17,470 nucleotides of DNA from UBA1568 sp964488025. GTDB taxonomy: Bacteria > Patescibacteriota > Minisyncoccia > Moranbacterales > UBA1568. Below, one piece after another: positions 4,686 through 11,756 of the stretch. Position 1 is the stretch's first letter. Each line of letters starts with the position of its first letter. The translations under genes and the position numbers were made by a program. The notes under the pieces are model-generated. The model saw only the letters and a list, made by a program, of their open reading frames with translations. It did not search any database and had not been told where the DNA came from. The stretch is from assembly GCA_964488025.1 (NCBI GenBank), contig CAZATJ010000015.1, forward strand, positions 1-17,470, in the 5' to 3' direction.

Positions 4686-6144
4686 AGGGTTGCAAAGAGA
4701 AATACCGATGAAGCACCGCGACGAATACCCCCAGTAGTATATACCACAGAATCAGATGGAAAATACGGAAGTTCTCGACCGTAATATTCCCGCCTCTATC
4801 CCCTAACCACTCCACGCTGCGGGTAATGAGTGTCAGTATCCCAAAAGCTCCCCACGCCACCACCGTATGCGCTCCCGGTAACACCAGAAAGAGCACAGCG
4901 GATACAAAGGCCAGCGCCATAGCAAATGGTACCAAAATCACCAGAAAGTTTCCCACGATGATAAGGGGCGAGGCCGTGTGAAAGGTGAAGAGGATGATGG
5001 GGAGAACGAACAGCTCCACCGCAAAAGTCATCACCAGAACCTCCCCTAATTTTTTCAGAATCAATCCCTGCGGGGCAAAGCGTTCATAGTACGGCACTAC
5101 CCACAAGATACCCAGCGTCGCCAGAAAGGAAAGCTGAAATCCGAGATCATAGCGAAGAAGGAGCGGGTTGAAAAAAAGCATCACCCCGCCGGCGAAAAGC
5201 AATGCATTCATCGGTCGGGCCAGCCGACCGGTCTGAAGTGCGATGAAGACGATTGACGCCATCGCTCCCGCCCGAGCCGCCGATGCCGGCATGCCGATCA
5301 TCACGATAAAAAATACGATTCCGATCAATGCCGTCCAAATCGCCTGTCGACGCCACAACCCAAAAAAGAGTCCGAGCGCCAAAAGCATCTCGGCGATAAG
5401 CGTGATATTGTACCCGGAAACCGCAATCATGTGAGAAAGCCCCACCTTGGTAAAATCATCCTTTAAGGCTTTCGGCAGAGAATGATCACCACCCAAAAGC
5501 AGTCCCTTGGCCAGCCCGGCTTCCGGTTCGGAAAGTATCTGCGAGAGCGCGTTCTCAAGCGTGTGCTTGGGAGCATAGAAAAGTGCGCGCAGGTTCCCCG
5601 CCGCGTCCGGCTCCAAAACCGTTATCTGATCAGCTTTGGCACAAATATATCCGACACCGTCTTTGGCCAAAAACATCCCATAATCAAACTCCGGCACGAA
5701 GTTTTTCGGCCGCTCCAAAACACAAGAGAATGAAAGTCGCGTTCCCGCCGGCTCCTCAAAAGAAAGCGGGGCTTGCCACAAAATAAGCGCTTCGGGACAG
5801 GGGGTATTCATACAGGTTTCAAACCGTACCAGGATATGCCTGAAAAAATCCCGTTCTTCCGGATCTGAAACGATCCGTACCTCTCCTCGTACTGTCTCTG
5901 TCAAAGAGAGCAAAGACTGAAACGTCTTTTTTTCCGTAAGAGCCAGATACGAGCCTCCGCACCACGCCAAGAAAATAATATAAACTCCTGCCACCGTCTT
6001 CCTTGGAAACACGGAAAAAATAGCTACGAAAACGGCGCTTCCGAAAAGAAGCGGCCGATTCAAGGATAGCGTATACAACGATCCGCACAAGATACCGAAG
6101 ATGAAAGAAAGGATGCTCCAGAAAAATAATTCATCCTTCTCCAT
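4663..6144 (-). CDS. comEC: ComEC/Rec2 family competence membrane channel, N-terminal and channel part
   Basis: A 493-residue polytopic protein. Three early membrane helices (about 8-25, 30-47, 53-68) precede a soluble OB-like DUF4131 region (about 83-180: TVRGEVRIVSDPEE, then a Cys pair at about 111 and 115). The Competence domain follows, with GLLLGGDHSLP (about 215-225), the hallmark SHMIAVSGYN (about 234-243) and about seven to eight helices to the end. In model species ComEC takes single-stranded DNA across the inner membrane. The metallo-beta-lactamase part usually fused at the C-terminus is here the separate, overlapping next gene. It starts five bases after the nrdR stop, suggesting co-transcription. 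No comEA, comFC or pilus gene is in the window. Confidence 0.92.
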   Translation of the reverse strand: MEKDELFFWSILSFIFGILCGSLYTLSLNRPLLFGSAVFVAIFSVFPRKTVAGVYIIFLAWCGGSYLALTEKKTFQSLLSLTETVRGEVRIVSDPEERDFFRHILVRFETCMNTPCPEALILWQAPLSFEEPAGTRLSFSCVLERPKNFVPEFDYGMFLAKDGVGYICAKADQITVLEPDAAGNLRALFYAPKHTLENALSQILSEPEAGLAKGLLLGGDHSLPKALKDDFTKVGLSHMIAVSGYNITLIAEMLLALGLFFGLWRRQAIWTALIGIVFFIVMIGMPASAARAGAMASIVFIALQTGRLARPMNALLFAGGVMLFFNPLLLRYDLGFQLSFLATLGILWVVPYYERFAPQGLILKKLGEVLVMTFAVELFVLPIILFTFHTASPLIIVGNFLVILVPFAMALAFVSAVLFLVLPGAHTVVAWGAFGILTLITRSVEWLGDRGGNITVENFRIFHLILWYILLGVFVAVLHRYFSLQPYESKQKI

Positions 6145-6149
6145 ACTGG

Positions 6150-6596
6150 CTACTTCAGCTTCTCAAGAGCCCGAAGAAAACTCTTGGCGCTCGCGAACGA
6201 CTTATAGACCGAGGCAAAACGGATATAAGCCACCTCATCTATGTCCTTCAGTTTTTCCATAACCAGTGCCCCGATATCCCGACTCGGAATTTCCGATACC
6301 TGTTTTTCATGAAGCGCGTACTCTATTTCTCCCAAGATCTTCTCTATTTTTTCTTCTGCCAGAGGCCGCTTTTCGAAGGCTCGCCGCAAACCCTTTTCAA
6401 TCTTTGTTTTGTCGTATTCCTCCTTGTGTCCGTCTTTCTTCACGACCAGCAAGCGAAAAATCTCCACTTCTTCGTAGGTGCTGAATCGGGCAGCACATTT
6501 CTCGCATTCGCGCCGTCGGCGAATAGCCCGCCCCTCTTGGGTTTCGCGGGAATCCACCACTCTCGTTTCTGGATGATTGCAGTAAGGACAGAGCAT
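6150..6596 (-). CDS. nrdR: Transcriptional repressor NrdR
   Basis: NrdR represses ribonucleotide reductase genes, sensing dATP/ATP through its ATP-cone. The 148-residue length is standard. The N-terminal zinc ribbon has Cys3, Cys6, Cys31 and Cys34 (MLCPYC and CEKC), with the basic GRAIRRRREC between them. The ATP-cone runs from about 49 to 139 (VVKKDGHKEEYD, then the IPSRDIGALVMEKL and EVAYIRFASVYKSF segments). No nrd gene is in the window, so the regulon lies elsewhere. It follows ftsZ after a terminator, and its leader carries an AGCTAA-type repeat rather than an SD. Confidence 0.97.
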   Translation of the reverse strand: MLCPYCNHPETRVVDSRETQEGRAIRRRRECEKCAARFSTYEEVEIFRLLVVKKDGHKEEYDKTKIEKGLRRAFEKRPLAEEKIEKILGEIEYALHEKQVSEIPSRDIGALVMEKLKDIDEVAYIRFASVYKSFASAKSFLRALEKLK

Positions 6597-6602
6597 CAGA
6601 AT

Positions 6603-6630
6603 AGCTTGCTAGCTTTTAGCTTCATTGGCT
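6603..6630 (-). repeat. AGCTAA-type degenerate repeat before nrdR
   Basis: Minus-strand AGCCAATGAAGCTAAAAGC then TAGCAAGCT ends six bases before the nrdR ATG. It resembles the strings before rpsG and the M50 peptidase. Confidence 0.55.
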
Positions 6631-6670
6631 ATGAGGAAAACCAATACGACTCCAGCATAGCAGAATCGCC

Positions 6671-6701
6671 GAAGAAAAGAAAAACGCCTCTTGCGAGGCG
6701 T
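6671..6701 (-). terminator. Terminator of ftsZ
   Basis: A 7-bp stem, ACGCCTC (minus strand 6701-6695) with GAGGCGT (6690-6684), loop GCAA, followed by TTTTCTTTTCTTC. It lies a few bases past the ftsZ stop. Confidence 0.85.
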
Positions 6702-6712
6702 CGGGAGAAAGG

Positions 6713-7951
6713 TTATTTCTTCATTTTTCTGCGAATAAAAGCGGGGATTTCCAAATCCTCATCCTCCACCAATTCCTTTGATTCATTTCTCGGAGCGAAG
6801 CCTCTGGGCTGGATTTTTTCTTCGATGATCATGACCGGCTGTTCGATCTTGCGCGATGGGAAAGCGATAACCTCATCGAGAGCGGCCTCTTCTTCTCTCT
6901 CTTCCTCTTCAATGACGACTGGTTGAGCAGCTCTCTGTCGGCTAGCGATACTCGGAGCGCGATTAATCAAACCAACCGGATTGTCCTTGGAGCGAGGAAT
7001 ATCAAAACCAGTAGCCACTACCGTAATCTGAATTTCTCCCTTCCTGATCTGATCATCAGTGACCGCGCCGAAGATAACTTTGGCGTTCGGATCGATATTT
7101 TCGGTAATGATATTGGCCGCTTCGTTAATTTCCAGCATGGTAAGGTCGGTCGATCCGGAAATATTAAAGAGGACACCCTTGGCGCCATCGATGGAAAGTT
7201 CCAGAAGCGGACTGTTGATAGCGGCCTTGGCGGCCTCCACAGCACGACTCTCGCCCGAGGCGATACCGATACCCATAAGGGCACTGCCGCTATCCTCCAT
7301 AATGGCACGCACATCGGCAAAATCGACATTAACGATACCCGGCTTGGTAATCAAATCGGAAATCCCCTGCACCCCTTGGCGAAGCACATCATCCACGATA
7401 CGGAAAGCATTCACCAAAGTCGTCTGACGATCGATAATCGAAAGCAGTTTATCATTCGGAATGGTGATGAGCGTATCGACACGGTCCTTCAGATTCTCGA
7501 GCGCTTCTTCGGCGATAGCCCGGCGCTGCGAACCTTCAAAAGCGAATGGTTTGGTAACCACTCCGACAGTAAGAGCACCAAGCTCCTTCGCTGTTTCAGC
7601 AACGATGGGAGCCGCACCTGATCCGGTGCCACCACCAAGACCGCAGGCGACAAAAACCATGTCAGCCCCCTTCAGCACTTCCTGAATTTCATCGCGATTT
7701 TCTTCCGCCGCTTGCCGACCAATCTCCGGATTCATACCGGCACCGAGCCCCTTGGTAAGATTTTTTCCAATATGCACCTTCTCCTGAGCCTTGGAATGAT
7801 GCAGCGCTTGAGCATCAGTATTGATAGCCACAAACTCCACTCCCTTGATTTTGGCATCAATCATGCGAGAAATGGCATTGTTTCCGGAACCTCCAACACC
7901 TACCACCTTAATCTTTGCGAATGTTTCGATATCAGGTTTGATCTCAGCCAT
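6713..7951 (-). CDS. ftsZ: Cell division GTPase FtsZ
   Basis: The tubulin homologue that builds the division ring. The 412-residue protein has VVGVGGSGNNAI (16-27), NTDAQAL (44-50), the tubulin signature GGGTGSG (106-112), and TKPF.FEG.RR near 143-153. The C-terminal GTPase-activating part continues to about 330 (VIFGAVTDDQ, VVATGFD). An acidic linker, with an E-rich run near 350-362, leads to the C-terminal peptide DLEIPAFIRRKMKK, which matches the conserved partner-binding tail recognised by FtsA. It follows ftsA by about 350 bases and has at least two likely promoters of its own. The leader ends TAATGAAGCTCT before ATG, without an SD. Confidence 0.98.
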   Translation of the reverse strand: MAEIKPDIETFAKIKVVGVGGSGNNAISRMIDAKIKGVEFVAINTDAQALHHSKAQEKVHIGKNLTKGLGAGMNPEIGRQAAEENRDEIQEVLKGADMVFVACGLGGGTGSGAAPIVAETAKELGALTVGVVTKPFAFEGSQRRAIAEEALENLKDRVDTLITIPNDKLLSIIDRQTTLVNAFRIVDDVLRQGVQGISDLITKPGIVNVDFADVRAIMEDSGSALMGIGIASGESRAVEAAKAAINSPLLELSIDGAKGVLFNISGSTDLTMLEINEAANIITENIDPNAKVIFGAVTDDQIRKGEIQITVVATGFDIPRSKDNPVGLINRAPSIASRQRAAQPVVIEEEEREEEAALDEVIAFPSRKIEQPVMIIEEKIQPRGFAPRNESKELVEDEDLEIPAFIRRKMKK

Positions 7952-7997
7952 AGAGCTTCATTAGGTTAGAAAAATTGTCCTGGCACCAGCATCAGGT

Positions 7998-8027
7998 AGT
8001 ATACTGCGCCTCCCTGATCCTGCACAA
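7998..8027 (-). promoter_or_regulatory. ftsZ promoter, proximal
   Basis: Minus strand: TTGTGC (8022-8027), an 18-base spacer and TATACT (7998-8003), giving a leader of about 40 bases. Confidence 0.5.
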
Positions 8028-8050
8028 GTCCCTAAATTACTTTAAAATCA

Positions 8051-8080
8051 ACTGTACCACAAGGAAAGAATGGGTGTCAA
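8051..8080 (-). promoter_or_regulatory. ftsZ promoter, distal
   Basis: Minus strand: TTGACA (8075-8080), an 18-base spacer and TACAGT (8051-8056). Confidence 0.6.
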
Positions 8081-8103
8081 CCCTGATCAAAATAACAGGT
8101 ATT

Positions 8104-8262
8104 AGGTATTCACCCCAAGGCAAGCCGAGGGGTGTTTCACCTGATTTTACTCGCCTCGATTCGAGTCGGAGCGGGCCGGCACTCGCTCGGAAACGAAAAC
8201 AAGTTTTCGCTTCACTCACTTCGTTAGGTAATAAAGGGAAAAATGAGCGAAAAAAAACCAAC
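8104..8262. other. Palindrome-rich ftsA-ftsZ intergenic stretch
   Basis: The 350-base gap between ftsA and ftsZ has no credible gene. Besides two promoters it holds several inverted repeats: CACCCC/GGGGTG (8111-8134 region), CTCGATTCGAG (about 8153-8163), and CGAAAAC-AA-GTTTTCG (about 8194-8209). An A/T-run lies at 8251-8260. No clean terminator for ftsA is seen, so read-through into ftsZ is possible. The GC-rich middle looks like REP-type intergenic sequence. Confidence 0.4.
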
Positions 8263-8302
8263 CCATGGTAAGGATGGAGATATTTTTTTGTTCCTCTCAA
8301 GT

Positions 8303-9562
8303 TTACGGGAGGAAACGCTGTGACCAATGTTTGACAGTCTCTATGAATGACTGCATTCCCTCTGGGAGCGAACTAAAAATCTTGCGCGAAGAAAAAACTT
8401 TCTTCCCACTTCCGGTGGATTGCGACAAAAGAATCAGACCAATTGCGGTTGCGAACTGAGGGCTATCGACTTGATCCAAAATACCGCCAAGAGGTTTCGG
8501 ATATCCGATTTGGGCCGGCAAACGCAGCGTACTCTTCGCCAGTTCGATAACACCAGGCAAAAGAACTCCACCACCCGTCAAGACCGATCCACCAGGAAGC
8601 AATCCTTCTCGTCCGATATTTTTCAGTTCGGCATTGACGAAAGAAAAAATTTCCTCCAGCCGAGCTTCAATAATTTCCGCCACATGATGGCGAGAAACCA
8701 AACCCTCTTCTTGGGAATCGATCATACCCAAATCAATTTCCTCCTTCTTATTTACCTCTCTCGGCAAGGCGATTCCGTACTGTAGCTTCACTGCTTCAGC
8801 CACTTCGATAGAGGTCCGAAGACCAATGGCGATATCATTGGTAATATGCGCTCCCCCGACCGGAAGGACAGCCAAATGAAGCAAGTCTCCGTCCTCAAAA
8901 ACGGCAACCGAGGTCGTACTTCCGCCTATGTTTATAAGAACCGTGCCAAGCTCTTTCTGCTTTTCATGGAGTACTGCTTCGGCCGATGCCAACGGTTCGA
9001 CAACGAAACTGTCCGGGTTCGTCCCGGCCTGCTCAAGACTCCGGCTAATGTTTTTCAGATGCGCGGTGCTGTCACTCACCACGAGCGCGTTCATCTCCAA
9101 TCGCACACCATGCATCCCCAGCGGATCCTTGATATTTTTCTGATCATCCAACCGGTAATCCTTGGGAATAACATGGATAATTTCTCGATTCAAAGGCAAA
9201 GTCAATCGGGCCTGTACTTCCTCCAGAACACGAACGGTATCGTCCTGAGTTACCTCGCCATCGGCACGGCCAACGGCGATAACGCCAAGGGCATTCTGAC
9301 AATCAATCTCCGTACCGGAAACACCAACAACGACCGTCTCCGCCGGATGCCCGGCCATACGCTCTGCCTGTTCCAAAACCACGTTCACCGCCTTGGCTAC
9401 CGCTTCGATATTGACCACTGATCCGCGACGAATACCCTCAGAAAGAGTCGTTCCTATCCCGATAATGCGTAACGGCTCATCCAAAGATATTTCTTCGGCA
9501 ATCACCGCTCGGATATTGGCAGACCCGATATCAAGACCGACATAATAATTGCTTCTTGACAT
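8303..9562 (-). CDS. ftsA: Cell division protein FtsA
   Basis: An actin-like ATPase that tethers FtsZ to the membrane and recruits the divisome. The 419 residues contain the phosphate-1 loop VGLDIGSANIRAVI (8-21), the SHS2/1C region (about 80-165, including REIIHVIPKDYRLDD), phosphate-2 INIGGSTTSVAVF (about 211-223), and the adenosine motif LTGGGVLLPG (about 351-360). The C-terminus ends in a probable amphipathic helix, SFIETVKHWSQRFLP, matching the membrane-targeting helix of the family. It has its own promoter at 9704-9732. The ATG is preceded by CTCCTCCT, the complement of an SD rather than an SD. Confidence 0.97.
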   Translation of the reverse strand: MSRSNYYVGLDIGSANIRAVIAEEISLDEPLRIIGIGTTLSEGIRRGSVVNIEAVAKAVNVVLEQAERMAGHPAETVVVGVSGTEIDCQNALGVIAVGRADGEVTQDDTVRVLEEVQARLTLPLNREIIHVIPKDYRLDDQKNIKDPLGMHGVRLEMNALVVSDSTAHLKNISRSLEQAGTNPDSFVVEPLASAEAVLHEKQKELGTVLINIGGSTTSVAVFEDGDLLHLAVLPVGGAHITNDIAIGLRTSIEVAEAVKLQYGIALPREVNKKEEIDLGMIDSQEEGLVSRHHVAEIIEARLEEIFSFVNAELKNIGREGLLPGGSVLTGGGVLLPGVIELAKSTLRLPAQIGYPKPLGGILDQVDSPQFATAIGLILLSQSTGSGKKVFSSRKIFSSLPEGMQSFIETVKHWSQRFLP

Positions 9563-9703
9563 AGGAGGAGTGATGCGGCAAAATGAATAATTTTTCCGTG
9601 TTTCCGTTATACGTCCGAAAACAAAATCCTGCTTTCCTTTTCTTAACCGTATGAGAAAACAAGAAATGAAAGCTCTCTGTAAAAACGGAGCTCTCTACCG
9701 TAG

Positions 9704-9732
9704 AGTATACCCCAAAAAACGCCCTTCGGCAA
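9704..9732 (-). promoter_or_regulatory. ftsA promoter
   Basis: Minus strand: TTGCCG (9727-9732), a 17-base spacer and TATACT (9704-9709). It lies in the 210-base gap after dgkA. The leader of about 135 bases contains CTCTAC-G-GTAGAG and AGCTC/GAGCT inverted repeats. A tiny GCC-GAAG-GGC stem with six T in the same spot could end dgkA. Confidence 0.65.
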
Positions 9733-9772
9733 AACAAAGAGGAATGGGATCCCCTTTTTCCAACCACGATCC

Positions 9773-10123
9773 TTATTTGAAAAAATACGGGAAAAAAATC
9801 ACGATGCCGATAAGCAGCGCGCCCAGAGAAACAACAAACACCGCCCCCGCCATAACATCCTTGATGACCCTGGCATACGGATGCACCCGCGGTTTCAAGA
9901 TATCCATCACTCTTTCGACGGCCGTATTAATAAGTTCCGTAGCCAATACCAGGGCAACAGCCAATACCAGAATGATATTTTCCGTTTGAGTGAGGTTAAA
10001 CCAAATGGCAGACACCAACACCACCGCCATGACCGCTATTTCTATCTGAAAATTCCGTTCTCCCTTCAAGGTGAACAGTATTCCCCTGATAGCATGCTTG
10101 AAGCTCCGAGCGAGACGTTTCAT
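9773..10123 (-). CDS. dgkA: DgkA-type diacylglycerol/undecaprenol kinase
   Basis: A small integral membrane kinase. In Gram-positive-type bacteria the family phosphorylates undecaprenol to recycle the cell-wall lipid carrier; in E. coli it acts on diacylglycerol, and the substrate here is not decided. The 116-residue protein has an N-terminal surface helix with FKHAIRGI and GERNF.IE, three membrane helices (about 28-43, 48-66, 92-112), and the catalytic signature ATELINTAVERVMD (61-74; Glu63, Asn66, Glu70). VIKDVMAGAVFV follows at 87-98, with Lys88 and Asp89. It follows ybeY by 33 bases, as in many Gram-positive genomes, so they are probably co-transcribed. Confidence 0.92.
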   Translation of the reverse strand: MKRLARSFKHAIRGILFTLKGERNFQIEIAVMAVVLVSAIWFNLTQTENIILVLAVALVLATELINTAVERVMDILKPRVHPYARVIKDVMAGAVFVVSLGALLIGIVIFFPYFFK

Positions 10124-10156
10124 AAGTACTCTTTGTTTTAATGATTGCCAACCACC

Positions 10157-10612
10157 TCATTCTTTCCTGAGTTGTTCGGTCACCGCGTCCTGAATCGCGA
10201 ACATCTCATCGCCATGATCATATCCGAGAAGATGGAGCACGCCGTGAGAAAACACATATATCATTTCATGTTCTGCCGTTACGGCATCCTCCTTGGCCGC
10301 CACCGTAATAAAGTCATGACAAAAAAATAATTCCCCTAAAAAAATTTTCTTCCCCGTATCAGCCTCAAAAGCGGCCGTGTCAGAATATTCCCCAAATGAC
10401 AGGATATCCGTCACCTTGTCCTTGTTCCGATAAGTCTTATTAAGTTCCCGGATTTTTTCTTCCGAAACAACAATCGCATTGAGTGTCACCTCTTTCTTTT
10501 CGTGAAGACTTGGAAGAGGACAACGCTTCAGTGTTTCCTCGGTGACCTGCGCGAAAAAGTCCTCTTGCCACGCTGTCCCCGCCTCATCCGTGAAGTGTAC
10601 AGTCACTTTCAT
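10157..10612 (-). CDS. ybeY: Endoribonuclease YbeY
   Basis: A zinc-dependent single-strand endoribonuclease (UPF0054) involved in 16S rRNA 3'-end maturation and ribosome quality control. The 151-residue length is typical. The signature HGVLHLLGYDH places the zinc histidines at 123, 127 and 133. The upstream LNKTYRNKDKVTDILSF (about 57-73) and LGEL.FC near 92-98 are also family marks. It sits two bases downstream of the yqeY stop-side neighbour and 33 bases before dgkA, within the translation-related cluster. Only a weak TAAG lies before the ATG. Confidence 0.95.
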   Translation of the reverse strand: MKVTVHFTDEAGTAWQEDFFAQVTEETLKRCPLPSLHEKKEVTLNAIVVSEEKIRELNKTYRNKDKVTDILSFGEYSDTAAFEADTGKKIFLGELFFCHDFITVAAKEDAVTAEHEMIYVFSHGVLHLLGYDHGDEMFAIQDAVTEQLRKE

Positions 10613-10614
10613 AC

Positions 10615-11067
10615 TTACGTAAGCAACCCCTCGACAACGCGCCGGACATCATCACCGGAGGCACGACCAGCCACCTTCTTCATGACTACACCCATAGCCT
10701 GACCCATCTTGTCCTTGGTAACGAAACCGGATTCCTTCAACGTCTCGCTGACGAGAGACTGTAGTTCCGCTTCTGGCATCGCTTCCGGCAGGTAGGCAGA
10801 AAGAAGAACCCGTTCCGCTTCTTCTTTTTCGGCCAGATCTTCACGGTGACCGGCACGGTACTGAGTGATACTGTCCTTGCGCTGCTTCACCAATTTTTTG
10901 ATAACCTCTTCAATATCGCCGTCCGCAAGTTCCGCCGGTGCTTGACGCTTCTCGATAGCCATATTTTTCACGGCGCTCTGAAGCAGACGAAGCGTATCCC
11001 TCCGAAACGCGTCGCCTGCCTTCATCGCCTGTTTCAAGTCATCTCCAAGCGTTTGGTAAAGACCCAT
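10615..11067 (-). CDS. yqeY: GatB/YqeY domain protein
   Basis: A YqeY-like protein, a stand-alone version of the helical tail of the amidotransferase subunit GatB; a tRNA-binding role is presumed but not established. The 150-residue protein has an N-terminal helical half (LKQAMKAGDAFRRDTLRLL at about 11-29, VIKKLVKQRKDSI.QY at about 55-70) and a C-terminal part typical of the family (LLSAYLPEAMPEAEL at about 88-102, DKMGQAMGVVMKKVAGRASG at about 119-138). It follows rpsU by 17 bases. The rpsU-yqeY pairing is common in bacteria. Confidence 0.93.
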   Translation of the reverse strand: MGLYQTLGDDLKQAMKAGDAFRRDTLRLLQSAVKNMAIEKRQAPAELADGDIEEVIKKLVKQRKDSITQYRAGHREDLAEKEEAERVLLSAYLPEAMPEAELQSLVSETLKESGFVTKDKMGQAMGVVMKKVAGRASGDDVRRVVEGLLT

Positions 11068-11084
11068 AAAAAACAGAAGAAAGA

Positions 11085-11333
11085 TTAAATCCTTTTTTTG
11101 ATATCGCGCAGGGCTTCATCATCGAACTTCCCGAGTTTCTTGAGACGGGTGATTTCCTTGCGGATTTTTACCTTGTAGAGAGCTCCGGCACGCCGCTTAT
11201 CGCGGCTCTGTTCTTCAACGCGAAAACGAAGCTTGCGTACCTGTCGTAAGACACCACTCTGTTGGACGCGGCGCGAAAAACGCCGGATCAGACTTTCAGC
11301 CGTTTCTCTCTCTTTTCTCTTTACTTGAATCAT
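11085..11333 (-). CDS. rpsU: 30S ribosomal protein S21
   Basis: S21 binds the 30S platform beside the 3' end of 16S rRNA and promotes initiation. The ATG at 11331-11333 is chosen because AAAGGAGGT (11341-11349) lies a normal eight bases from it; an in-frame TTG two codons earlier is too close to the SD. The 82-residue protein has the family start IQVKRKE.ETAESLIRRF, then a long basic helix (RR.QQSG.L...RK..F) and a Lys-rich tail. It is longer than the 71 residues of E. coli. A second purine-rich AGGAGG (11361-11366) and an ATG at 11350-11352 opening an 18-codon frame lie upstream. yqeY follows. Confidence 0.95.
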   Translation of the reverse strand: MIQVKRKERETAESLIRRFSRRVQQSGVLRQVRKLRFRVEEQSRDKRRAGALYKVKIRKEITRLKKLGKFDDEALRDIKKRI

Positions 11334-11340
11334 AGACAAG

Positions 11341-11349
11341 ACCTCCTTT
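11341..11349 (-). promoter_or_regulatory. Near-perfect Shine-Dalgarno of rpsU
   Basis: Minus strand AAAGGAGGT, full complement to the 16S 3' tail, with a further AGGAGG at 11361-11366. Most other starts in the window have no SD at all. Confidence 0.85.
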
Positions 11350-11387
11350 CATTCTCCTTTCCTCCTGAAGCGGAAGAAAAATAATCA

Positions 11388-11738
11388 TTACACCGGACGA
11401 ATGTCCTCACGAAGGCGAGCGCCACCGAGAAGATGCAGGTGCAGATGGGGCACTTCCTGGCCACCATCCCTTCCTACCCGGATAAGCAGTTTATACCCTT
11501 TCTCGGAAATTTTCAAGTCCCGCGCGATATTGCGGGCTACCAAAAACATTTTTCCGACAATCGGCGCATCCCCGTCATCTAAGGTTTCGATACTAACAAT
11601 CGGCTTCTTCGGAATAACGAGCACATGCACCGGAGCAATCGGATGGATATCGTCGAAAGCCAAAACCTCGTCATCCTCGTACCGGAACTCCGTTGGAATT
11701 TCCTTGCGGATAATTTTGAGAAAAACATTGTCTTCCAT
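11388..11738 (-). CDS. HIT family (HinT-like) nucleotide hydrolase
   Basis: A histidine-triad protein; the HinT branch hydrolyses purine nucleoside phosphoramidates and aminoacyl adenylates. The ATG at 11736-11738 is preferred, giving MEDNVFLKI, the usual HIT start; a TTG start would add three residues. The 116-residue protein has the catalytic triad PHLHLHLLGG at 97-106 (His98, 100, 102), plus VLAFDDIHPIAPVHVLVIPK (25-44). It lies 18 bases after hisS, consistent with a role near aminoacyl-tRNA synthetase chemistry, though this is inference. The exact substrate is undetermined. No SD is seen. Confidence 0.93.
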   Translation of the reverse strand: MEDNVFLKIIRKEIPTEFRYEDDEVLAFDDIHPIAPVHVLVIPKKPIVSIETLDDGDAPIVGKMFLVARNIARDLKISEKGYKLLIRVGRDGGQEVPHLHLHLLGGARLREDIRPV

Positions 11739-11756
11739 ATTTCTCAAAGGTCAGCA

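Noticed and set aside
3210..4784. 524-codon open frame on the plus strand
   Set aside because: It is antisense to ndk and the ComEC hydrolase gene, both with clear motifs; its translation has no family features and is rich in Arg/Pro/Ser as expected of a shadow frame.
11296..11352. 18-codon upstream gene overlapping rpsU
   Set aside because: It has a purine-rich site upstream, but its ATG lies in the leader just before the rpsU SD and the peptide is unremarkable; noted only as part of the rpsU leader.
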